Shown one piece after another: positions 9,001-16,900 of a stretch of DNA of 64,000 bases. How positions within the stretch are numbered: position 1 is the first letter of the stretch; every line of letters starts with the position of its first letter. The notes under the pieces were generated by a model, which did not search any database, had not been told where the DNA came from, and saw nothing but the letters and a program-made list of their open reading frames with translations. Source of the stretch: Erwinia sp. E602 (lineage in GTDB: Bacteria; Pseudomonadota; Gammaproteobacteria; Enterobacterales; Enterobacteriaceae); assembly GCF_018141005.1 (NCBI RefSeq), contig NZ_CP046582.1, forward strand, positions 2,914,001-2,978,000, read 5' to 3'. The position numbers were made by a program, and so were the translations under genes.

Positions 9001-9930
9001 ATGACGAACAAACGCTTACTGGACTGCTGTGCTTCTGATTATATGTCGATGGATAAAAAAGCGCTTTTGTATGCTATCCGTGCCAGTGAAGGCCGGGTAA
9101 TGGTGAGTGAAACCATTGCAATAACTCAGCCACTGCTCAACGACGTGACAAATGCGGAACTGGCTGCATCACAAGGCGCGGATATCTTACTGATTAACAT
9201 GTTTGATCTTGAAAACCCTCAGATCCGCGGGCTTCCTGCAAACATTGCACCACCGCAAATACTGCGTGAACTACAACGCCTGACGGGGCGTCTCATTGGC
9301 GTAAATCTTGAGGCGGTTGATCCTGAGTTTGCCGTTGCTCATGACAATATCTGGAAAATGAAACCGGGACGCGCCGCAACAGTAGAAAATGCGCGTAAGT
9401 TAGTTGATATGGGTGTGAAATTTCTGGTGCTGACCGGCAATCCCAATAATGGCGTCAGCAATCACGCTCTGGGAATGGCTGTCAGAGATATTCGCGATGC
9501 GGTTAAAGAAAGCGCTGTTATCATCGCCGGAAAAATGCACGGCGCGGGGATCGTACAGGAAAGCGGCAATCGCATTATTAACGAAGAGGACGTGATCGGG
9601 TTCGCCTCCCAGGGGGCTGATGTTGTTTTACTTCCGGCACCGGGTACGGTGCCCGGAATGAGCCAGCAGCGCGTCGCATCGCTTATTGATGCTGCGCACA
9701 GCCAGGGCGCACTGGTAATGACAGCGATTGGTACATCACAGGAGGGGGCAGATATCAACACCATTCGTCAGATAGCGCTGATGAGCAAAATGGCAGGAGC
9801 CGATCTGCATCATATTGGCGACACGGGTTATATGGGGGTGGCATTGCCAGAAAACATTCTGGCATACAGTATCGCGATCCGCGGGGTAAGGCATACCTAT
9901 GCCCGCATTGGTCGGTCAATTAATCGCTAA
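9001..9930 (+). CDS. TIM-barrel protein, DUF7916-like (former 'PEP phosphonomutase' annotation)
   Basis: 309-residue soluble protein starting 12 nt after the EIICB gene. Beta-alpha repeats with barrel-like strand ends are visible: ADILLINMFDLENP, RLIGVNLEAVD, VKFLVLTGNPNNGVSN, AVIIAGKMHGAG, ADVVLLPAPGTVPG, ALVMTAIGTSQEGAD. The last part reads like the phosphate-binding end of an aldolase-type barrel. I recall this family as DUF7916, often found next to PTS permeases and sometimes mislabelled as a phosphonomutase or haloacid dehalogenase. A role in processing the incoming sugar phosphate is a reasonable inference, but the reaction is unknown. Confidence 0.65.
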   Translation: MTNKRLLDCCASDYMSMDKKALLYAIRASEGRVMVSETIAITQPLLNDVTNAELAASQGADILLINMFDLENPQIRGLPANIAPPQILRELQRLTGRLIGVNLEAVDPEFAVAHDNIWKMKPGRAATVENARKLVDMGVKFLVLTGNPNNGVSNHALGMAVRDIRDAVKESAVIIAGKMHGAGIVQESGNRIINEEDVIGFASQGADVVLLPAPGTVPGMSQQRVASLIDAAHSQGALVMTAIGTSQEGADINTIRQIALMSKMAGADLHHIGDTGYMGVALPENILAYSIAIRGVRHTYARIGRSINR

Positions 9931-9959
9931 CAGAGTAATAATTAAAAGGGAGGATAATT

Positions 9960-11864
9960 ATGTTCCATAAATGCATCAGCAAACCAGATATAATAAAATC
10001 ACATAAAACAGAGGGGGATGAAAAGGAGAATAAAAACAGCCTCCTTCGGAATTTAAATATAGTAAATAATAACATTGCTAAAATATTGATAGTTGGCTAC
10101 TCCCCTACCGGCGGAGGGCATACCGCACGAACACTGAACGTCGTTGAACATGCGCTGCAAAGAGGGTCTTTGCCTGCTGGTAGTCAGGTCTATTTTCATG
10201 TACCTCCTCGCTGGGAAGGGACACCAAGACCCGCATTACTGGAGATATTAGCCAAGACACTTTTATCAAATGGCATTAGCGTAATACTCGCAGAGTCGGA
10301 CAAACCCGTTTATGGATATCTGGATGAAAAAACAGGTTCCTCAAACGATCCCGAGATTTTGAAACGAATTGCGCTACATCCATTACGCGATAAAGAAAAG
10401 ATTGGAAAGAATGCCTTTTTAAATAAATATTTCCCTTGTCAACTCCCTCCACAGAAAAGTTCTTTTAAAAATTACACTCCAGGGGATGATTTTGAAAATT
10501 TACCGAGAATATCCGCTTTCACCATGATGGAAAACATCATCAGGATGAATGATCAAAAAAAAGACAATATATGGGTATTGTCAGATATGGATCCAGGCCT
10601 GCAGAAAGCCGCTCACAAAAATTGCATTCCTCGTAAGCACAGAGTTGATCAGCAGAACCATGCAATTTTATTAAAGGAAAATGATATCAATTCGAATTTA
10701 CTTTTGGCTAATGCCGTGCTATCAAAAGTTTTGGATGCCCGCGGAGCGGGTATATCACATATCGCACTCGGCGGAAAAAACACGCTTATCGATGCATGGA
10801 AAACTGCAACGAAATTGGGTGTTGATGAAAAAACCCCTTCAGATGACCGAAAATCAATAATTAATAAAATCATTTACCCGTTTGCTAAATCACCTGATGA
10901 TTCACCTTGTGATATTGTTAACGGCTGTGTATTGAAAGGTCATGGCGTAGACTCACCTAAAGCTATTGAAAAGGTGATTTACACCTACGCCCATAAAAAA
11001 ACGAACATCATAGCAGAACATGTGAAAAAGCAGTTAAAAACAAAGCACCTTGATTATCTGGACAAACTGTTTATTTTTTGCGGGAAAAATGCCATTCCTG
11101 GGTACAATGCAATGCACCTGGCTTATCTGACGGATGCTGATGGCATCACAACGGCTGGGGCAGGAACCAGCGGAGAGTTCGCATACCTGCACAGGAAAGG
11201 TGGCGCTAAATCCAGCCTCTTAATTTTGCCCATTGAAAATCACAATGAACAAGAGGCCATTGCAGACACTTTGCACCTTGAGTTCCCGGAACATATATTG
11301 CGCATAGTTTCGGCTGAACCGATTGAATACGGAAAAAAAATTGATGAAGTCGTCAGAAGAAAAAGCATAAATCAATCTGGTACAAAACATGATTCAGGAC
11401 AATTAATGAAAGCTATTAGTTCTCCCGGGAGCTATGTTGAACAAACTCATGACATTTTATTCTCCCATGCCGACATGAGTGAGCAAATGATAAATTTCTG
11501 GAAGATTCAGCGAAAGATGTACCACCATCAGGATATGAAAGCAACCAGGCTTTATCTTAAGCTTTACTTCCAACTTACAACCTATCTTTCTATGGATAAC
11601 ATACACTTTCCTGTGGAGATTTTTTTCAAAAAAGATGCCCCTCCTGCAATAACGTTTGATGATTTACTGGGGGTTAATAGATTATTCAGTAATAATACCG
11701 AGATGAAAAAACTCATCAACATGTCATCTGAAAAGGCTGTATATGATCTCCCATTATTTAATGAGGTTAAGTGCCTGATGACCAGAAATAAGTTTCCTCT
11801 ATCTGAGGATGCCATTAGCCATTTAAATGAGAAATTCGGTCATTACATGACTACCGGTTTTTAG
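9960..11864 (+). CDS. AT-rich gene for a 634-residue protein of unknown function with GT-B-like motifs
   Basis: I do not recognise a family. The start is clear: GGGAGG lies 6 nt before ATG 9960. There is no signal peptide or membrane segment, so the protein is probably cytoplasmic. Residues 43-58 (IVGYSPTGGGHTARTL) resemble the glycine-rich N-terminal loop of MurG/MGDG-synthase-type glycosyltransferases. Residues 398-431 contain AGAGTSGEFAYL and later LPIENHNEQEA, which resemble the donor-binding C-terminal half of such enzymes. Codon use and base composition are visibly AT-rich compared with all neighbours, including the two genes upstream in the same cluster, so lateral origin is likely. 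Function could be glycosyl transfer onto or from the PTS product; this is only inference. Confidence 0.6.
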   Translation: MFHKCISKPDIIKSHKTEGDEKENKNSLLRNLNIVNNNIAKILIVGYSPTGGGHTARTLNVVEHALQRGSLPAGSQVYFHVPPRWEGTPRPALLEILAKTLLSNGISVILAESDKPVYGYLDEKTGSSNDPEILKRIALHPLRDKEKIGKNAFLNKYFPCQLPPQKSSFKNYTPGDDFENLPRISAFTMMENIIRMNDQKKDNIWVLSDMDPGLQKAAHKNCIPRKHRVDQQNHAILLKENDINSNLLLANAVLSKVLDARGAGISHIALGGKNTLIDAWKTATKLGVDEKTPSDDRKSIINKIIYPFAKSPDDSPCDIVNGCVLKGHGVDSPKAIEKVIYTYAHKKTNIIAEHVKKQLKTKHLDYLDKLFIFCGKNAIPGYNAMHLAYLTDADGITTAGAGTSGEFAYLHRKGGAKSSLLILPIENHNEQEAIADTLHLEFPEHILRIVSAEPIEYGKKIDEVVRRKSINQSGTKHDSGQLMKAISSPGSYVEQTHDILFSHADMSEQMINFWKIQRKMYHHQDMKATRLYLKLYFQLTTYLSMDNIHFPVEIFFKKDAPPAITFDDLLGVNRLFSNNTEMKKLINMSSEKAVYDLPLFNEVKCLMTRNKFPLSEDAISHLNEKFGHYMTTGF

Positions 11865-11978
11865 CCTGCCTGGTCATTATGCCTGCGGCTAAAGACGTCG
11901 AACAGGATCTTACAGGGCTCGCTTACTCCCGGATTAAATCCCTCTGCGACGTTTTATCTGGCAAAGAGCGGGATTCAT

Positions 11979-12371
11979 TTAAGTCCAAATCTCTGTGCCA
12001 TCCGGGGTTAACCAGACCACGCCGGCAGGTGAGTTAGCCAGAAACCACATGCCGACCTGATCCAGTTCGTCGTCTTCGTCTACAGAGGGATACGGCGGCC
12101 AGGCCTGCTGTATTAGTGTGATTTGCTGCTCAACGGAGCCGGGCAAAAATACGCCTTCCGCGGCTAGCTTTATTTTCCCGGTACTGAGCAACGCGGTTAG
12201 CAGCACGAAAAACGCGTGTTTTCTGAACAGGTAATTATCAGGCAATTCAACGCATTCAACGCATTCAACGCATTCAACGCATTCAACGCAGATATGTTGC
12301 CATATCGTCCCCATCGATAATCCATAAGCACTTTCTGTCACGGAAGCGCAGAGTTCAGTGATGTTTTTCAT
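11979..12371 (-). CDS. DUF596-family protein, probable orphan CDI immunity protein
   Basis: 130-residue protein. The pattern AYGLSMGTIW, LPDNYLFRKHAFF, GKIKLAAEGVFLPGSVEQQI and WFLANSPAGVVW is that of DUF596, a family usually found downstream of cdiA-type toxin genes and thought to act in immunity. The start at 12371 has AGGA 6 nt upstream. Residues 28-42 are five in-frame CVE/VEC repeats made by five perfect copies of a 9-bp unit (12245-12289), inserted just before LPDNY. No matching toxin gene is present upstream; only a cdiA fragment without a toxin end lies next to it. It may therefore protect against toxins from other strains, or be inactive. Confidence 0.7.
   Translation of the reverse strand: MKNITELCASVTESAYGLSMGTIWQHICVECVECVECVECVELPDNYLFRKHAFFVLLTALLSTGKIKLAAEGVFLPGSVEQQITLIQQAWPPYPSVDEDDELDQVGMWFLANSPAGVVWLTPDGTEIWT
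12245..12289. repeat. Five perfect tandem copies of a 9-bp unit inside the DUF596 gene
   Basis: The unit ATTCAACGC occurs five times head to tail. Because 9 is a multiple of 3, copy-number change keeps the reading frame and adds or removes Cys-Val-Glu triplets in the protein. Confidence 0.95.
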
Positions 12372-12491
12372 TATTTTCCTTTAACCTCACATCTTCGTGC
12401 CACATTGACCGAGCGCAGTTAATAACTGATAGTATTTCACAGTTCAACATCATCCCGGGTTCGATTCTGCTCCGCCGGTTGCGTCTGAACA

Positions 12492-12604
12492 CGCTGCGCC
12501 GGGCCTGCGGGATGATTTCGGCGCACAATCATCTATATCCAACTGATTTTATTCAGGTAATTTCAGGGAAACAGAAGTAAGCGGAGCATCGGTAACTGGC
12601 TGGT
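12492..12604 (+). pseudogene. symE C-terminal remnant (second copy)
   Basis: This stretch matches 13577-13695 (the 3' end of the better-preserved symE remnant) with many changes: shared words include GCCGGGCCTGCGGGA, TTTATTCAGGT and CGGTAACTGGCTGGTT. No intact reading frame remains. It ends exactly where the duplicated cdiA fragment begins, so it was probably brought in as one block with that fragment. Confidence 0.55.
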
Positions 12605-12606
12605 TC

Positions 12607-13140
12607 CCCCCGCCAGCAGCGCGTTTTCCATATTGCCGCCAAACTGGCTGCCGATGCTGCCGCCGCTGCTCAGGCCCACGCCCTGATGTTCCGACTTCAC
12701 GTCGGCCCTGTTGTGGATATCGCTCCAGCCCAGCGTGCCGGTGGTCAGGCTGTTTTTATCCGCCGTGGCGGTGGAGCTGATGACGGAGCCGTCCAGCTGC
12801 GTATGCTTACCAACGTTAACGTTAAAGCCGCCTTCACCGGCAAACAGCCCGCTCTGCTCCCGCACCGAGTCGTAGTTGCTGTGGATTTTATCGCGGCTGG
12901 CGCTGACGCTGCCCGATGCGACGCTATAACCGGCTCCCGCGCTGGCGTTCTGCTGCCTGCTGTCGTAGCGGTCGCCGTCCTGCTCTGAAGCAATGGTCAG
13001 GTTGCCGCCAGCGTCAGCCACAATCGCTTTCCCGCTGGCCTGCGCCCCCTTCAGCGTCGTGTCGCCGCCGCTGATGATAACCAGATTATTGCCCGCGGTA
13101 ACGGTGGTCTCAGTATGGGTCAGGCCGTTGCCGTGTTCGC
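12607..13140 (-). pseudogene. Orphan fragment of cdiA (duplicate of an internal segment)
   Basis: Nearly identical to 15647-16192 inside the large cdiA gene (CdiA residues about 2371-2553), with a 12-bp deletion and a few substitutions. The open frame continues to 12563 and 13201, but both ends are unrelated sequence and no ribosome-binding site or natural start is apparent. It lacks the VENN motif and any toxin end. It is most simply read as the remains of an older or displaced cdiA 3' cassette, generated by recombination between homologous segments and now silent. Confidence 0.8.
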
Positions 13141-13382
13141 GGACGGAGGGAACCTCAGTAAAGAGACCCAGGAGCCCGGAAGATAAGTACGCTACCGCCA
13201 TCGCTCCCGTTTTAAGAAGAACGCTATATGAGTGGAATGCAGGTTGTGCCTTGCCGGCTTTATATTTAACCCGGCTGGCTCAAGGGTTATCGGAGCATGA
13301 TGATACCGGATTTTGAAATCTGACTGAGGTAGTAATGTGCTGATTATACTGTATTTAAGTGGATATTAGTTTCATGCTTCAA

Positions 13383-13683
13383 CCGCAATAGTCTGCACCC
13401 TGAGCTATATCCGCGATGCGGCAACGTCTGAGCCGCTGCCGGCTATCACCCTGTGGGGGCGCTGGCTGAGGGAGGCGGGGTTTGAGATGGCACGCGGGTT
13501 AACGTCCGGGTCTCGCCCGGCTGCCTGATCCTGACCGCGCAGGAGCCACAGCCGGACCAGGAGCCGGAAGTTTTGGCGACGCTACGCCGGGCCTGCGGGA
13601 AGCTTTCAGCCCGCAAGCAGCGGCAGATTACCGAATTTATTCAGGTGATTCCGGGGGGACAGAAGCGGGTGGAGCAGCGGTAA
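13383..13683 (+). pseudogene. Frameshifted SymE-like toxin gene
   Basis: Two frames together give a SymE C-terminal region. The first reads PLPAITLWGRWLREAGFEMARG to about 13497, and the second reads RVNVRVSPGCLILTAQ and continues through TEFIQVIPGG to the stop at 13681-13683. A single-base indel near 13494-13500 separates them, and no start codon with a ribosome-binding site is seen. SymE belongs to the SOS-linked, antisense-controlled toxin family and is often found scattered among CDI and Rhs cassettes. It faces the cdi operon. Confidence 0.7.
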
Positions 13684-13696
13684 CTGGCTGGTTGTG

Positions 13697-13726
13697 AAGT
13701 AAAATCCCGGCTCGGTGGCCGGGATT
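13697..13726 (-). terminator. Terminator of the cdi operon
   Basis: Perfect 9-bp hairpin AATCCCGGC/GCCGGGATT (13703-13711 and 13718-13726) followed on the minus strand by TTTACTTC. It lies 7 bp beyond the cdiI stop codon. Confidence 0.6.
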
Positions 13727-13732
13727 GATCGT

Positions 13733-13987
13733 TTACTTAGGTTGATCTTTTTTGCTACTTCGCTCTTGCAGCCTGATTTTTATCCAGAGTCCAATGGCTA
13801 AGCCCAGTCCTCCTGCATATCCAGACTCGAAAAAAGATGAAAAAACATCACTCAAAAAGAATGAAAAACATCCTATTTTGAAATACACAATTAATGATGC
13901 AAGAAATACAGACACAGCATCAAGCCATAAAAACAAAAGCATACATTGAAGTATAAGCCTGACTAAAAGTATAAAATTAGCGATCAT
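13733..13987 (-). CDS. cdiI: Probable CDI immunity protein, small membrane protein
   Basis: 84-residue hydrophobic protein with about three predicted membrane segments (roughly residues 4-22, 24-44 and 56-73) and a charged C-terminal tail. Its ATG at 13987 overlaps the 3' end of cdiA by 11 nt, with AAGGA of the cdiA end serving as ribosome-binding site. Position directly after cdiA is diagnostic for cdiI. The family itself is not recognised, which is normal because immunity proteins are highly variable. A membrane immunity protein suggests that the toxin acts at the inner membrane. The gene is AT-rich like the toxin end of cdiA. Confidence 0.75.
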   Translation of the reverse strand: MIANFILLVRLILQCMLLFLWLDAVSVFLASLIVYFKIGCFSFFLSDVFSSFFESGYAGGLGLAIGLWIKIRLQERSSKKDQPK

Positions 13988-16900
13988 TTTTCTTATCCTT
14001 TACATCAAGAGTTTCTTTTACTACTCCACTCGTTTTTTCATTGACATAGCTTCCTCCTATCGCACCAGTGATATCAGAAGCTTTATCTTGGATAACTTTA
14101 GAGGCTGAATTTTTTATTAATTTCCCAGCCCCAGATCCAGCTATTGTACCAACTCCAGCCCCAATGACAGAATTAGTTGGATCTTCTCCCTTAATCCCAC
14201 TACCTATAGCAGCCCCACCCATATTTATTCCGGCTGATGCGCCAATTCCTTTACCCGTGGTCGCCGCTGAGGTGATACCGGCCATAATCACGTCAACATA
14301 GCTGAACGGGTCGTTCCCGCTGAGCTGTGACACGGTATTAACACCCGCACCTATCGCCGCGTTAACCGCCATCCCTTCTCTAATGGTATTTCCCAGCACG
14401 CTGCCGCCAAATAACAGCGGCGCGTCGCCGATACTGGCGTTTGATTTATGGTAGCCCCAGGTATTCATTATTGTCTGCGCTTTCGCCATCGCCTCAGAGT
14501 CAGGGCTACGTTTTATATAATCCTGTCCCGACAGCAACCCCTTAACCAGTTCCTGCGAGACGGCTGAGCCATATTCTTTCTCCATTTCAGCGGCATAAAC
14601 TCGCAGATAACCCGCCAGCTCAGCCCGCTCAGCGCTGTTCATCTGTGAAGGGTCTTTGGTGAATTTTGACACCAGCGCATCGCTGCGTTTGTCTGCGTTC
14701 TCCAGCTTTATCAGCTCGTTAGCAGCGGCCAGGGACTTATCCCCCTGTTTGATTTTCTCCACGGCTTTGTCGAGTTTGTCTGAGGATGTGGCCCCCAGGA
14801 AATTATTCTCAACCGTCGTTTTCCCCGCCTGCGCCCCAGCGACCGCGTCCGCCGTGCCGTTACCCGCCAGGCCGCCCGCCAGACCCGCCGCGACCGTGGC
14901 CAGCGCCGAGACCGTCTGCCTCTCGCTCTCGCTCAGCTCGTCCGGGTTCTTACCATACATCTCCTGCGCCAGGATGCCAACCGCTTCTCCCGTCACCGCA
15001 CCCGCCGCGCCCGCCAGCACGCTGTTACCCTGCACCGCCGCCAGCACCGCGTTCACCACCGCGTGCGCGGCCAGTTTGCCTTTCGCGTCCAGCCCGCTCT
15101 GATGGCCGATAACTTCTGCGATATACGGCGCGGAGCCGCCCGCGATGGCCTTCGCGATATCGCCGCCCGCCAGCCCCTGCACCACCGCCGTCGCCGCCTG
15201 AACCGCGCGCTGCGCCCAGCCGCCGGTGCCCATGCCGGAGGCGTTCATCGCCCGGTCGAAGAACGTCTTGTACGCCTGGTCGCCGATGTCTTTTGCCGTG
15301 GCGGTTTTACCCGGGTTCGACTTCTGCCAGTCGGCCTCCGCTTTCTCCCGCTCCGTCTCTGAGAGGTTTTTCAGCTTCTCCGTCGCCTCACGCGTGGCGT
15401 TAATCGTGCCCTGGGTGCGCACGATATCCGCCGCCTGGCTCCCTATCTCCGCAATAAGCTGCGCCTGCTGTAACCGCTTCTGCTCCTTCTCCTTGTTAAA
15501 TATCGGCCCGATGCTGCCGTTAGCACCCTCAGCGTCACGGCTCAGCTGAGAAACATCCTGCTTCTGGGCATCCCCGTCGCGGATGGTGATACTGCCCGCA
15601 CTCACCGCCGCTTTGGTGGCGCCTTCCGCGCTGTCTTTGTGGTTTACCCCCGCCAGCAGCGCGTTTTCCATATTGCCGCCAAACTGGCTGCCGATGCTGC
15701 CGCCGCTGCTCAGGCCCACGCCCTGATGTTCCGACTTCACGTCGGCCCTGTTGTGGATATCGCTCCAGCCCAGCGTGCCGGTGGTCAGGCTGTTTTTATC
15801 CGCCGTGGCGGTGGAGCTGATGACGGAGCCGTCCAGCTGCGTATGCTTACCGACGTTAACGTTAAAGCCGCCTTCACCGGCAAACAGCCCGCTCTGCTCC
15901 CGTACCGAGTCGTAGTTGCTGTGGATTTTATCGCGGCTGGCGCTGACGTTGCCCGATGCGCCGCCCGCGCCCAGGGTATAACCGGCTCCCGCGCTGGCGT
16001 TCTGCTGCCTGCTGTCGTAGCGGTCGCTGTCCTGCTCTGAAGCAATGGTCAGGTTGCCGCCAGCGTCAGCCACAATCGCTTTCCCGCTGGCCTGCGCCCC
16101 CTTCAGCGTCGTGTCGCCGCCGCTGATGATAACCAGATTATTGCCCGCGCTAACGGTGGTCTCAGTATGGGTTACGCTGTTGCCGTGTTCGCTGCCTTTA
16201 CCGGCATTTACGTTCGCCGAGACGTTGAACCCGGCCCCGCCGGAGCCGGCGGTGACCCCCACGCCAAGGCTGCCGCCCCTGCTGCTGTTTGTCCCTTCAC
16301 TCTGTTCGCGGTTTTGCGCGGAGGTGAGGTAGATATCATTTTTCGCGTTCAGCGCCACATCGCCACCGGCGTCAACCTGGCTGCCGTTGATGCTGATATT
16401 GCCGTTATCGCTGGCACCCGCGTTCCCCTGCCCGGTGGCCGTGATGCTGATATTGCCACCGGCGCTGAGGGTGCTGCCCTGCGCGCGGCTGCTGTCGCTG
16501 TGGCTTTCGCTTTTCGACGACTGGCTGCCGAGAGAGGCGCTGATGCCGATCGTATCGGTGGCGCCTTTTTCAAATCCTTCGTCGCCAGGTTTTAGCCCGG
16601 CAGCCTGATTGCGTGCATCAGCCGCGCCGGTTTTCGCGCTGTCCATCTCCATCGCCTGTTGCGCCTGCACCGCGGCAAGCCCGGTTTTGGTTGCCTGCAA
16701 TCCGGCCAGGCGGCTGTCGCTCTCCTTACGGGCGGCCTGCGCGGCGGTGACGGCCGTGTTGATGGCCCCACCCGCCGCGCCGGAGAGCGCAAGTGTCAGG
16801 CCGCTGCTTTTCTGTTCAAAGCGTTCATCACGGGTACGCTGGTCATGTCCCGGATCGACGGTCACGCTGCTGCCGCTCAGCGTCATATTTTTACCGGCCA

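Noticed and set aside
12245..12289. Possible CRISPR-like repeat
   Set aside because: The 9-bp units are contiguous with no spacers and lie in frame within a gene, so this is a simple tandem repeat.
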